From positions 1-64,000 of the forward strand of contig NZ_KB904662.1 of NCBI RefSeq assembly GCF_000380165.1: 64,000 nt of DNA, written 5' to 3'. A model generated the notes under the pieces. That model searched no databases and was not told where the DNA came from. It worked only from the letters and a program-made list of their open reading frames with translations. Each line of letters starts with the position of its first letter. Position 1 is the stretch's first letter. The position numbers and the translations under genes are program-made. Origin of the DNA: Wenjunlia vitaminophila DSM 41686. Lineage in GTDB: Bacteria > Actinomycetota > Actinomycetes > Streptomycetales > Streptomycetaceae. Positions 42,124-50,431 of the stretch are shown here, piece by piece.

Positions 42124-43974
42124 GTGACGTCGGGAACCGCCGCGCACCTGATGCCCCTCGCCATCGCCGTCCCGGTGCTGGTGGCCTGTCTCATGGTCGC
42201 CGCGGGAAGCAGGTTGCCGCACCACGTGCTCGACCTCCTGGGCGTCGCCACGTCGCTCACGGTGTGTGCCCTGGCGGCGGTCGTGCTGACGCGGTCCGCC
42301 GACGGCCGCGTCGTCACCTGGAACGGCGACTGGCGGCCGAAGCGGGGGGTCAGCGTCGGCATCCCCCTCGTCGCCGACAGCCTCAGCGCCGGAACGGCCC
42401 TGCTGATCGCCGGACTGATGAGCTGCGCGCTGCTGTACAGCTGGCGCTACTACTCCCCGGTGCGCGGCTACTACCACGCGCTGATGCTCCTGTTCCTCGC
42501 CGGCATGGAGGGGTTCGTGCTCTCCGGCGACCTGTTCGACATGTTCGTCTTCTTCGAGCTCATGGGCATCGCCGCGTACGCGCTCACCGGCCTCAAGATC
42601 GAGGACCCCACGGCGGTCCAGGGCGGCCTCAACTTCGGCATCGTCAACTCCCTCGGCGCCTACTTCTCCCTGGCGGGCATCGGCGTCCTGTACGCCAGGC
42701 ACGGGCAGCTCGGCCTCGCACCGCTCGGCCAGCGGCTCACCGAACACCGGGCCGACGCGCTGACCGTCGTGGCGCTGGTGGTCATCGTCACCTGCTTCCT
42801 GGTGAAGGCGGCCGTCGTGCCCTTCCACTTCTGGCTGCCGGACGCGCACGCGGTGGCGCCCGCGCCGGTGTGCGTGCTGTTCTCCGGAGTGATGGTCGAA
42901 CTCGGCCTCTACGGTGCGTTCCGGGTCTTCTGGACGGTCTTCGGGAGCGCGGTGCCGCACGACGACATCCGCGGCGCCTTCCTCCCGGCCGGGGTGCTCA
43001 CCGCGGTGGTGGGCGCCCTGATGTGCTTCGCGCAGAGCCACCTCAAGCGCATGCTGGCCTACTCCACCATCGCCCACGTCGGCCTGTTCACGACCGGGCT
43101 CGCCACGCTCACCCCCGAGGGCACCGCGGGCGTGGCGTTGTACGCGGCAGCGCACGCGGGGGTCAAGTCCGCCCTGTTCCTGCTGGTCGGCGTCATCCTG
43201 GCCAGACACGGACACGTGGACGAGCTGAAGCTGCACGGCTGCGGCAGGGACGCCCGGTTCGTGTCCTGGCTGTACTTCGCCGCGGGCGCCGCCCTGGCCG
43301 GGCTCCCCCCGTTCGGCACGGCCCTGGGCAAGTCGGTGACCGAGGAGGCGCTGACCAGGGCGGGACACCCGTGGGGGCCCGCGGTGTTCGTGGCCGTCTC
43401 AGCCCTGACCGGCGGGGCCGTCCTGCGGGCGGGCTTCCGCATCTACCTGGGGGCGGGCCCGGCACCCGACGCCGGCGGCCCGGTCGCGATCGCTGCGCAG
43501 ACCACCGGAATCGAGGAGCACCGGGAGACCGAGCAACTGAGCCGCACACCGCGCACCATGTACGCGGCGGTCCTCCTGCTGCTGGCGGGCGGTCTGGCCG
43601 TCGGCGTGCTCCCCGGCGCCGGCCGAGCCTTCGACCACGCCGCGGAGGGCTTCACCGACCCCCGGGGCTACGCCGCGGCGGTCCTGTTCGGAACGGCCCC
43701 CGCGGTGGGCTCCCCGCACCACGAGTCGACGTGGACCGCGCAGGGCGTGGTCCTCGGGTGCGTGTCCACCGCGGCTGCGGTCCTCCTCGCCGCCGCGGCC
43801 GTCCGGGCGCCGCGGGCACCGGACGCACGCCGGGCCCGGCTCCGCCCTTTCCTGCGCTCCCTGGCCGCCGTGCGGGCACTGCACTCCGGACACGTCGGTG
43901 ACTACGCCGCCTGGCTCCTGTTCGGCATGACCGCGCTGGCCGCGCTGGTCGGGGTCCTCCCAGTTGACGGCTAA
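42124..43974 (+). CDS. mnhD: proton-conducting antiporter subunit D (MnhD/ND2-ND4-ND5 family)
   Basis: This is a 616-aa protein with about 14 TM helices. The conserved Glu is in DMFVFFELMGIAAYALTGLK and the channel Lys in TCFLVKAAVVPFHFWLPDAH. LKRMLAYSTIAHVGLF and the later Lys in AHAGVKSALFLLVGVIL complete the proton path. GTG at 42124 follows AAGGG. It is the only large antiporter-like subunit: no MrpA/ND5 homologue is in the cluster. Its TAA shares bases CTAA with the stop of the converging rhomboid gene. Confidence 0.92.
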   Translation: MTSGTAAHLMPLAIAVPVLVACLMVAAGSRLPHHVLDLLGVATSLTVCALAAVVLTRSADGRVVTWNGDWRPKRGVSVGIPLVADSLSAGTALLIAGLMSCALLYSWRYYSPVRGYYHALMLLFLAGMEGFVLSGDLFDMFVFFELMGIAAYALTGLKIEDPTAVQGGLNFGIVNSLGAYFSLAGIGVLYARHGQLGLAPLGQRLTEHRADALTVVALVVIVTCFLVKAAVVPFHFWLPDAHAVAPAPVCVLFSGVMVELGLYGAFRVFWTVFGSAVPHDDIRGAFLPAGVLTAVVGALMCFAQSHLKRMLAYSTIAHVGLFTTGLATLTPEGTAGVALYAAAHAGVKSALFLLVGVILARHGHVDELKLHGCGRDARFVSWLYFAAGAALAGLPPFGTALGKSVTEEALTRAGHPWGPAVFVAVSALTGGAVLRAGFRIYLGAGPAPDAGGPVAIAAQTTGIEEHRETEQLSRTPRTMYAAVLLLLAGGLAVGVLPGAGRAFDHAAEGFTDPRGYAAAVLFGTAPAVGSPHHESTWTAQGVVLGCVSTAAAVLLAAAAVRAPRAPDARRARLRPFLRSLAAVRALHSGHVGDYAAWLLFGMTALAALVGVLPVDG

Positions 43975-44597
43975 CTGCGGCGGAAGACGAACGGAGCAGC
44001 CACCCCGCCCAGCAGGCCGAACAGGTGCCCCTGCCAGGAGATCCCGCTGTCCGTGGGGAGCACGCCCCACAGGATCGAGCCGTAGAGGACGGCCACGCCC
44101 ACGCCCACCACGACGTCCAGCACCTTGCGGTCCACGAAGCCGCGCACCAGCAGGTAGCCGAAGAGACCGAAGATCAGGCCGCTGGCCCCGGCCGTGTTGG
44201 TGTTGGCGGGGGCGACCAGCCACACCCCGACACCGCTGGCCACGATGATGAACGTGGCCACCGCGAAGAACCGGCTCAGCCCCCGCGCGGCGGCGAGGAA
44301 CCCCAGCACCAGCAGCGGCACCGAGTTGGCCGCCACGTGGTCGTAGCCGAAGTGCATGAACGACGCCGGGATCACGTCGGCCAGCTCACCCACCTGGCGC
44401 GGGACTATGCCGTACTGGTCGAGCCGGTGGTCCCGGGCCGTGTCCACCGCCTCGAGCAACCACAGCAGCCCCACCCAGAAGCTCATCAGCAGCGCGGCGG
44501 CGCGCACGTCGGCCAACCCGCCGCGCAGCGAGCGGCGGGCCGGGGCGGGACGACGACCGGTGAAGGACGACGGGTCGTACGACGGCTGGTGGGCCAC
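43971..44597 (-). CDS. rhomboid-family intramembrane serine protease
   Basis: This protein is about 208 aa and starts with GTG after AAGGGGGA. Six TM helices. The catalytic Ser is in TAGASGLIFGLFGYLLV (GxSG) and the catalytic His in SWQGHLFGLLGGVAAPF. The HFGYDHVAANSVPLLVLG segment is the conserved HxxxxHxxxN block in TM2. It cleaves substrates within the membrane. Its end overlaps the convergent mnhD by 4 nt with no terminator between. A longer start at 44633 is possible. Confidence 0.9.
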   Translation of the reverse strand: MAHQPSYDPSSFTGRRPAPARRSLRGGLADVRAAALLMSFWVGLLWLLEAVDTARDHRLDQYGIVPRQVGELADVIPASFMHFGYDHVAANSVPLLVLGFLAAARGLSRFFAVATFIIVASGVGVWLVAPANTNTAGASGLIFGLFGYLLVRGFVDRKVLDVVVGVGVAVLYGSILWGVLPTDSGISWQGHLFGLLGGVAAPFVFRRS

Positions 44598-44796
44598 TGC
44601 ATTCCCCCTTGACGGCGTGGGTGACGGCCTCAACGGTGCTGACGGAGCCCCCCCGGGTGGTGAGGGACGTCACGGGCGGGATCTTCGGTTCGGGTGGACG
44701 TCGCGGGTCGGTGTCCTTCCACGGTAGGGAACGACGGGGAGGTCTGTCCTTGTTCCGGTCGGGAAGTCCCGCGCCGCGCCGGATAGGCTCGACCGT

Positions 44797-45480
44797 GTGG
44801 AGCGGGACAACAGGAGCACCGGGGGGGACGGCGGGCGCCGGCCCTGGGTCGTCGGGGTCTCGGGAGCCTCGGGGACGCCCTACGCCGCCGCCGTGGTCCG
44901 CGCCCTGCTGCACGCGGGGGAGGCGGTGGACCTGGTGGTGAGCCGGGCGGCCAGGCTCACCATCCTCGACGAGACCGGGGCCCCGTTCCGGGACGCGCAC
45001 TGGCGCGCCGACCTGGCCCGGTGGCTGGGCACCGACGCCTCGGGGGCGCCGACGCCCGAGCCTGACCTGGACTCCGTCCGCCACTGGTCCCCCGGGGACC
45101 TGGCGGCGGGCCCGTCCAGCGGCTCCTACCCGGCCCGCGGGATGCTCGTCGTCCCGGCGAGCACCGCGGCCGTCGCCGGGATCGCCCTGGGGCTGTCCAA
45201 GGACCTGTTGCAGCGCACGGCGAGCGTGACCCTCAAGGAACGCCGGCCGCTGGTGGTGGTGGTGCGGGAGACGCCGCTCGCCGGCCAGACGCTGCGCCAC
45301 CTGGTCACCCTGGACGAGGCCGGCGCGGTGGTGCTGCCCGCCGCACCGGCGTTCTACGCCGGTGCCCGGGGTATTCAGGACCTCGTGGACTTCGTCGCCG
45401 GCAGGACGCTGGACGCGGTCGGGGTGCCACACAAGCTGTACCGCAGGTGGGAGGGGGACATCGGGGGCGGTCGCGCGTAG
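44797..45480 (+). CDS. ubiX: flavin prenyltransferase UbiX
   Basis: This 227-aa protein starts with GTG. FMN-binding N-terminus: WVVGVSGASGTPYAAAVVRA. Prenyl site: VVPASTAAVAGIALGLSKDL with LQRTASVTLKERRPLVVVVR ETPL. C-terminus: FVAGRTLDAVGVPHKLYRRW. It makes prenylated FMN for the UbiD-like decarboxylase at 37206. In Streptomyces it follows mqnP directly; here the antiporter operon and rhomboid gene separate them. Confidence 0.95.
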   Translation: MERDNRSTGGDGGRRPWVVGVSGASGTPYAAAVVRALLHAGEAVDLVVSRAARLTILDETGAPFRDAHWRADLARWLGTDASGAPTPEPDLDSVRHWSPGDLAAGPSSGSYPARGMLVVPASTAAVAGIALGLSKDLLQRTASVTLKERRPLVVVVRETPLAGQTLRHLVTLDEAGAVVLPAAPAFYAGARGIQDLVDFVAGRTLDAVGVPHKLYRRWEGDIGGGRA

Positions 45481-45536
45481 CGGAGCCCGGAGGTGAGACC
45501 CGCGCAACGGCGAGGAACGGAAGGCTTGGCAGACAC

Positions 45537-45989
45537 ATGGACGCGGTGGACAGGCAGCTCATCCAGGCGCTGCGGGAGAACGGCAGGGCGTCCTACGCCG
45601 AACTGGGACGGCTGGTGGGGCTCTCCGGTCCCAGTGTCACCGACCGGATCAACCGTCTGGAACAGGCCGGGGTGATCACCGGCTACCGGGCCACGGTCGC
45701 CCCGGCCGCGCTCGGGCTCGGTGTCACCGCCCTGGTGGGGGTGCAGCTCACCACCGCCGCCGACCACGAGGAGGTGGCCAGGAGGCTCCGGGACCTGGCG
45801 GAGATCGAGGACTGCTGGTTCATCGCCGGCGACGACTCGTTCATGCTCAAGGTGCGGGTCGGCGACGTGGACGGTCTCGAGCGGACCATCCACCGGCTGT
45901 CCGGCACCAAGGGCGTCTCCCGCACCCGGACCACCGTGGTGCTCTCCACCAAGTGGGAGAGCCGGGTCGGGGAGGTCCCGCAGGTCTGA
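45537..45989 (+). CDS. Lrp/AsnC-family transcriptional regulator
   Basis: This 150-aa protein has an N-terminal HTH, MDAVDRQLIQALRENGRASY with LGRLVGLSGPSVTDRINRLE. The C-terminal RAM ligand-binding domain includes GVTALVGVQLTTAADHEEV and DCWFIAGDDSFMLKVRVGDV. The ATG at 45537 follows GAGGAACGGAAGG at some distance. Its place between ubiX and mqnE is the same as in Streptomyces, which suggests it monitors an amino acid or pathway intermediate and controls menaquinone genes. Confidence 0.93.
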   Translation: MDAVDRQLIQALRENGRASYAELGRLVGLSGPSVTDRINRLEQAGVITGYRATVAPAALGLGVTALVGVQLTTAADHEEVARRLRDLAEIEDCWFIAGDDSFMLKVRVGDVDGLERTIHRLSGTKGVSRTRTTVVLSTKWESRVGEVPQV

Positions 45990-46149
45990 GCCGGCCCGTC
46001 GCGCGGGGGCGCCGCCCCGGTGGCGTAGGCTCGCCTGAGCCGGTCGCGGACCGGACCCGCCGGCTCGGCCGGGCCCCGGACGGACGGGGTACGCGGGCGC
46101 GGCGCGGGTTCCGGGCGCGACGCTGAACTGGTGGGCACAGGGAGGCCAG

Positions 46150-47313
46150 ATGGACGCCGGGCTCAAGCGGGAGCTGGAGGAGAAGGTCAACGCGGGGGAG
46201 CGGTTGTCCCGCGAGGACGGCATCGCGCTGTACGAGTCCGACGACCTGGCCTGGCTGGGCGGGCTCGCCCACCAGGTGCGCACCCGCAAGAACGGTGACG
46301 CGGTCTACTTCAACGTCAACCGCCACCTGAACATGACCAACGTGTGCAGCGCCTCGTGCGCCTACTGCTCGTTCCAGCGCAAGCCGGGCGAGAAGGACGC
46401 GTACACCATGCGGATCGAGGAAGCGGTCCGGCTGGCCAAGACCATGGAGAGCGAGCACCTCACCGAGCTGCACATCGTCAACGGGCTCCACCCGACCCTG
46501 CCCTGGCGGTACTACCCCCGTTCCCTGCGGGCGCTGAAGGAGGCGCTGCCGCAGGTGTCGCTGAAGGCGTTCACCGCCACCGAGATCCAGTGGTTCGAGA
46601 AGATCTCCGGGCTGCCGGCGTCGGAGATCCTCGACGAGCTGATCGACGCCGGCCTCGAGTCGTTGACCGGCGGCGGCGCGGAGATCTTCGACTGGGAGGT
46701 CCGCCAGCACATCGTGGACCACGCCTGCCACTGGGAGGACTGGTCGCGCATCCACAGGCTGGCGCACTCCAAGGGGCTGAAGACGCCGAGCACCATGCTC
46801 TACGGGCACATCGAGGAGCCGCGGCACCGGGTGGACCACGTGCTCAGGCTGCGTGAGCTCCAGGACGAGACCGGCGGCTTCCAGGTCTTCATCCCGCTCC
46901 GCTACCAGCACGACTTCCACGACTCCAGGGACGGCAAGGTCCGCAACCGGCTCCAGGAGCGCACCACCATGGCCACCGGGGTGGAGGCGCTGAAGACGTT
47001 CGCGGTCTCCCGGCTGCTGTTCGACAACGTCCCCCACGTGAAGGTCTTCTGGGTGATGCACGGCCTGTCCACCGCGCAGCTCGCCCTCAACCACGGTGCC
47101 GACGACATGGACGGGTCGGTCGTGGAGTACAAGATCACGCACGACGCGGACAACTTCGGCACCCCGGCCAAGCTGACCCGGGAGGACCTCCTCGAGCTGA
47201 TCCGGGACGCCGGTTTCCGACCGCTGGAGCGCAACACCCGCTACGAGGTGATCCGCGAGTTCCCGGGTCCTGACCCGGACCGCCGCGAGTCCCCGCAGCC
47301 CATGCGGGTGTGA
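46150..47313 (+). CDS. mqnE: aminofutalosine synthase MqnE
   Basis: This is a 387-aa radical SAM enzyme. The [4Fe-4S] motif CxxxCxxC is in NVCSASCAYCSFQRKPGEKD. Downstream blocks: EHLTELHIVNGLHPTLPWRY, SLTGGGAEIFDWEVRQHIVD and KTPSTMLYGHIEEPRHRVDH. It joins the 5'-deoxyadenosyl radical to the enolpyruvyl benzoate made with MqnA, the entry steps of the futalosine pathway. GGGAGG precedes the ATG. Expressed after the Lrp-type gene. Confidence 0.97.
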   Translation: MDAGLKRELEEKVNAGERLSREDGIALYESDDLAWLGGLAHQVRTRKNGDAVYFNVNRHLNMTNVCSASCAYCSFQRKPGEKDAYTMRIEEAVRLAKTMESEHLTELHIVNGLHPTLPWRYYPRSLRALKEALPQVSLKAFTATEIQWFEKISGLPASEILDELIDAGLESLTGGGAEIFDWEVRQHIVDHACHWEDWSRIHRLAHSKGLKTPSTMLYGHIEEPRHRVDHVLRLRELQDETGGFQVFIPLRYQHDFHDSRDGKVRNRLQERTTMATGVEALKTFAVSRLLFDNVPHVKVFWVMHGLSTAQLALNHGADDMDGSVVEYKITHDADNFGTPAKLTREDLLELIRDAGFRPLERNTRYEVIREFPGPDPDRRESPQPMRV

Positions 47314-47383
47314 TCCCGGCCGCCGGTGTCCGTCCCGTGGACCGTGGAGGGGCCACGCGGACGGGGCAGGTACCGTCGGTTCC

Positions 47384-47902
47384 ATGGGACTGACGTTCGA
47401 GATGGATCCGGAGCTCACCCCGGAGCTGCGGGACCAGGTCGTCTCCGTCTGGACCGACGTGTCGAACGCGGACGGCGCGGTGGGCTTCGTGCCGCCGGTT
47501 GCCGAGGACGACGTGCGGCCCACGGCGGAGAAGCACTTCGCGGCCATGGCCGCCGGCCGCACACGGCTGCTCGCCGCCTGGGACGGGGACAAGCTGGTGG
47601 GCACCGCCTTCTTCTCCTTCAACGACCACCCACTGATGACCCACTGGTGCTGGCTCTACACGGTGATGCTCCACCCGTCCCGGCAGGGAGAGGGCGAGGG
47701 GAGCAGGCTGCTGCGGGAGGCGGAGCGCCAGGGCCGGCGGATGGGCCTGGAGTCGTTCCGCCTCACCTGCCGGGGCGGCACCGGCCTGGAGCGGTTCTAC
47801 GCCTCCGTCGGGTACCGCGAGGTCGGCCGGGTGCCCGCCGCGATCCGGGTGGCGCCCGGCGACGACAGGGACGACGTCATGATGTGGCTCGACCTGCGCT
47901 GA
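47384..47902 (+). CDS. GNAT-family N-acetyltransferase
   Basis: This 172-aa protein contains an acetyl-CoA loop LHPSRQGEGEGSRLLREAER and a C-terminal GTGLERFYASVGYREVGRVP, typical of GNAT domains. An acidic insertion, TDVSNADGAVGFVPPVAEDD, lies near the N-terminus. It follows mqnE by 70 nt on the same strand but is probably not part of menaquinone synthesis. Substrate unknown. Confidence 0.88.
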   Translation: MGLTFEMDPELTPELRDQVVSVWTDVSNADGAVGFVPPVAEDDVRPTAEKHFAAMAAGRTRLLAAWDGDKLVGTAFFSFNDHPLMTHWCWLYTVMLHPSRQGEGEGSRLLREAERQGRRMGLESFRLTCRGGTGLERFYASVGYREVGRVPAAIRVAPGDDRDDVMMWLDLR

Positions 47903-47970
47903 GGGCCACGGACCGGCCGTGCTTCACTGGAAGGCGGCCGGGTTCGCCGAGAACGAGAGAAGTAGCCGCC

Positions 47971-48297
47971 GTGAGCACCGTGACACCCACCAAACACGCC
48001 GCGCTCCGCTACACCGGAATGCGTCTGGGGATCTTCGTCCTGTGTTTCCTCGTCGTCTGGCTGCTCGCCTACGTCGAGGTCATCGAGGTCAACGGGGCCG
48101 AGGGGACGGTACTGCTGATCGGCGTCGCCGCCCTGCTCTCCGCGCCGATCAGCTACGTGGTGCTGAGCCGGCAGCGCGACGCGATGTCGGAGGAGATCGT
48201 GGACAAGGTCACCCAGACCAAGCGGCGGCTGGCCGAGGACCGCACCCGGGAGGACGCGGCGCAGGACGCCGACCGGCTCCGGCCCCAGAAGAGCTGA
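47971..48297 (+). CDS. small two-TM membrane protein (DUF4229-like)
   Basis: This 108-aa protein starts with GTG after GAGAAG. Helices: MRLGIFVLCFLVVWLLAYVE and GTVLLIGVAALLSAPISYVV. A charged C-terminal helix follows: LSRQRDAMSEEIVDKVTQTK. It matches the DUF4229 arrangement common in actinobacteria, often near menaquinone genes. Function unknown. Confidence 0.85.
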   Translation: MSTVTPTKHAALRYTGMRLGIFVLCFLVVWLLAYVEVIEVNGAEGTVLLIGVAALLSAPISYVVLSRQRDAMSEEIVDKVTQTKRRLAEDRTREDAAQDADRLRPQKS

Positions 48298-48597
48298 CCC
48301 GCCGGCCACCGACCCACCGCGAGCAGCGGAACGACCGCGTCGCACGCCGCCCACCAGTGGTCGGAGGTGGCCGACCTGTGTCGGACAGCGACACTCAGGT
48401 CCCTGAGCCTCGGCTCGGAGGGCGTCAGCACCCCCACCTGACGGCTGTGGGCCCACCGTCATCCCTGCTGGAACGGGGATGCGAACTCCTCGCTCGGGGA
48501 CGACGCCACCTGGGGCGACCCGGACGACGAATCCCGGTGGTGCGCCGCGCCCGTGCTCGGGCGGGCCCGCCCCGGAAGACCATCTCAAAGTATTGCT
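48298..48597. other. gene-free stretch before the leader-peptide promoter
   Basis: About 300 bases without a convincing reading frame on either strand. It contains short GC-rich dyads only. It may hold the terminator of the small membrane-protein gene, but no strong hairpin was found. Confidence 0.4.
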
Positions 48598-48627
48598 TTG
48601 ATGAACCCAAAGCCTCAGTGGTAATCT
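48598..48627 (+). promoter_or_regulatory. promoter of the leader peptide / symporter transcript
   Basis: TTGATG (48598-48603) and TAATCT (48622-48627) are separated by 18 nt, a good vegetative-type promoter in an otherwise GC-rich setting. The expected start site, about 7 nt after the -10, falls at about 48634, directly at the ATG of the leader ORF (48635). The mRNA would therefore be leaderless. Confidence 0.6.
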
Positions 48628-48634
48628 CCACGGC

Positions 48635-48736
48635 ATGACGACAGTACTGACCCACCGAGCCACGGCGGACGCACCGCTCGTGGCGCGGCTCGAGGTCGAC
48701 TTCTGTCGCCGGGTGTCGGCTGCCTGTCGCGGCTGA
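48635..48736 (+). CDS. putative cysteine-type leader peptide (33 aa)
   Basis: The peptide reads MTTVLTHRATADAPLVARLE then VDFCRRVSAACRG. It matches the pattern of actinobacterial 'putative leader peptides' (R-x-H/E-x-D-L/F-x-R-V-x-S-A-x-C) found before sulfur-assimilation and thiol-transport genes. Two cysteines lie near the end. It is too short for routine gene calling. With no room for a ribosome site after the predicted start of transcription, it is probably translated leaderlessly. It sits 304 nt before the DAACS symporter, consistent with attenuation by cysteine supply. Confidence 0.65.
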   Translation: MTTVLTHRATADAPLVARLEVDFCRRVSAACRG

Positions 48737-48766
48737 GTCCGCGCCCCGCCCCGGCGTTGTCGTCAC

Positions 48767-48784
48767 GGCCCGACTGATCGGGCC
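48767..48784 (+). terminator. attenuator-like hairpin after the leader peptide
   Basis: GGCCCGA (48767-48773) pairs perfectly with TCGGGCC (48778-48784) around CTGA, 30 nt after the leader stop. Further downstream, GTCACC at about 48892 can pair with GGGTGAC at about 48928, and other dyads overlap it, so alternative folds are possible up to the symporter start. Role in attenuation is inference. Confidence 0.4.
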
Positions 48785-49040
48785 CCACCCCCCTCGACAT
48801 CCACCTCGGTGATCCACGGCGTGTCGGCCACGGGACCGTCTCAGGGACGGCCGTGACCGGAGGCCGTGCCGAGCCCCTCCCGACCCACCGTCACCGGCGC
48901 CCACCCGGCGCGCCCACCGCGCCCGGCGCGGGTGACGTGCGTCGGAGCGGCGCAGTGGCTGTCGTGGGTCGGGCGCGACCGCGGGGCGGCGGCACCTCCC
49001 GTTCCCCGTCCCCCCCGTACCACGCACCCGGAGTGTGCCC

Positions 49041-50360
49041 GTGTCGTCCTCCACCACCGTCAAGCCCCCCAGTCCCCTCGCCGGCCTGCGCCGGACCCCG
49101 TTCTGGGCGCAGATCATCGGCGGCCTCGTGCTCGGTGTCGTCCTCGGCCTCGTCGCCCGCGAGTACCACGTGGACTGGCTCACCGAGACCCTGACCAGAA
49201 CCGGCGACATCTTCGTGCAGTTGCTCAAGCTCGCCGTCGCCCCGCTGGTCTTCACCGCGATCCTGGTCAGCATCGCCAACCTCCGCAACGTGACCAACGC
49301 CGCCCGGCTGGCCGGCCGCACCCTGCTGTGGTTCCTCGCCACCTCGCTGATCGCGGTGACCATCGGCATCGTCATCGGCGTGCTCACCGACCCCGGCTCC
49401 GGCACCGGGCTGCGCCCGTCCGACGGCGAGCGGGTGGACGGCGTCTCCGCGTCCTGGGTGGACTTCCTCACCGGGATCGTCCCCACCGACGTGATCACCC
49501 CGTTCACCGAACTCAACGTGCTCCAGATCGTCTTCCTCGCCGTGGTGATCGGTGTCGCCGTGCTGAAGGTCGGCGACCGCGCCGAACCGGTCCTCACCCT
49601 CAGCCGCACCGTCCTGGAACTGGTCCAGAAGGCCCTGTGGTGGGTCATCCGGCTGGCGCCCCTCGGCACCCTCGGCCTGATCGGCAAGTCGGTGGCCACC
49701 TACGGCTGGGACCTGCTCGAGCCCATGGCGACGTTCACCGTCGACGTCTACGTCGGGTGCGCGCTGGTGCTGTTCGGCGTCTACCCGCTGCTGCTGTGGC
49801 TGGTGGCGAAGGTCAACCCGCTGCACTTCTTCCAGGGCGCCTGGCCCGCCATCCAGCTCGCGTTCGTCTCCCGTTCCTCCGTGGGCACCATGCCGGTCAC
49901 CCAGCGGTCGGTGGAGCGCCTCGGCGTGCAGCGGGAGTACGCGGCCTTCGCGGTCCCGTTCGGCGCGACCACCAAGATGGACGGTTGCGCCGCGATCTAC
50001 CCGGCGCTGGCCGCGATCTTCGTCGCCCAGGTCTTCGGAGTGAGCCTCGGCATCGGCGACTACCTGTTGATCGCCTTCGTCTCCGTGGTCGGCTCGGCCG
50101 CCACCGCGGGGCTGACCGGCGCCATCGTGATGCTGACCCTGACCCTGTCCACGCTGGGCCTGCCGCTGGAGGGCGTGGGCCTGCTGCTGGCCATCGACCC
50201 GGTGCTTGACATGGTGCGCACCGCCACGAACGTCGCGGGTCAGGCGGCCGTACCGGTGCTGGTGGCCTCCCGCGAGGGCATCCTGGACCGCGAGGCCTTC
50301 GCGGGGGTCAGTAGCTCCCCGGTGGAGGAGGCACCGGTCCGCGAGCCGGTCGCCGTCTGA
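49041..50360 (+). CDS. dicarboxylate/amino acid:cation symporter (DAACS family)
   Basis: This is a 439-aa protein with eight TM helices and two hairpins. Landmarks: LVFTAILVSIANLRNVTNA, LQIVFLAVVIGVAVLK, the Ser-rich hairpin SRSSVGTMPVTQRSVERLGV, PFGATTKMDGCAAIYPALAA, and AIDPVLDMVRTATNVAGQAA with the DMxRTxxNVxG cation-binding motif. GTG at 49041 follows GGAG at 7 nt; GTG at 49035 is too close. Members carry glutamate, dicarboxylates or cystine. The Cys-type leader peptide upstream makes a cystine transporter plausible. Confidence 0.88.
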   Translation: MSSSTTVKPPSPLAGLRRTPFWAQIIGGLVLGVVLGLVAREYHVDWLTETLTRTGDIFVQLLKLAVAPLVFTAILVSIANLRNVTNAARLAGRTLLWFLATSLIAVTIGIVIGVLTDPGSGTGLRPSDGERVDGVSASWVDFLTGIVPTDVITPFTELNVLQIVFLAVVIGVAVLKVGDRAEPVLTLSRTVLELVQKALWWVIRLAPLGTLGLIGKSVATYGWDLLEPMATFTVDVYVGCALVLFGVYPLLLWLVAKVNPLHFFQGAWPAIQLAFVSRSSVGTMPVTQRSVERLGVQREYAAFAVPFGATTKMDGCAAIYPALAAIFVAQVFGVSLGIGDYLLIAFVSVVGSAATAGLTGAIVMLTLTLSTLGLPLEGVGLLLAIDPVLDMVRTATNVAGQAAVPVLVASREGILDREAFAGVSSSPVEEAPVREPVAV

Positions 50361-50380
50361 CGTCAGGCGGCCCCTCGGGC

Positions 50381-50431
50381 CGCGGAGCCCCGGGCACCGG
50401 TGCGGACACCACCGGAGCCCGGGGCTCCGCG
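50381..50431 (+). terminator. terminator after the symporter
   Basis: CGCGGAGCCCCGGGC (50381-50395) pairs perfectly over 15 bp with GCCCGGGGCTCCGCG (50417-50431). The 21-nt loop has its own weak dyad. It is 20 nt after the stop. Confidence 0.8.
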
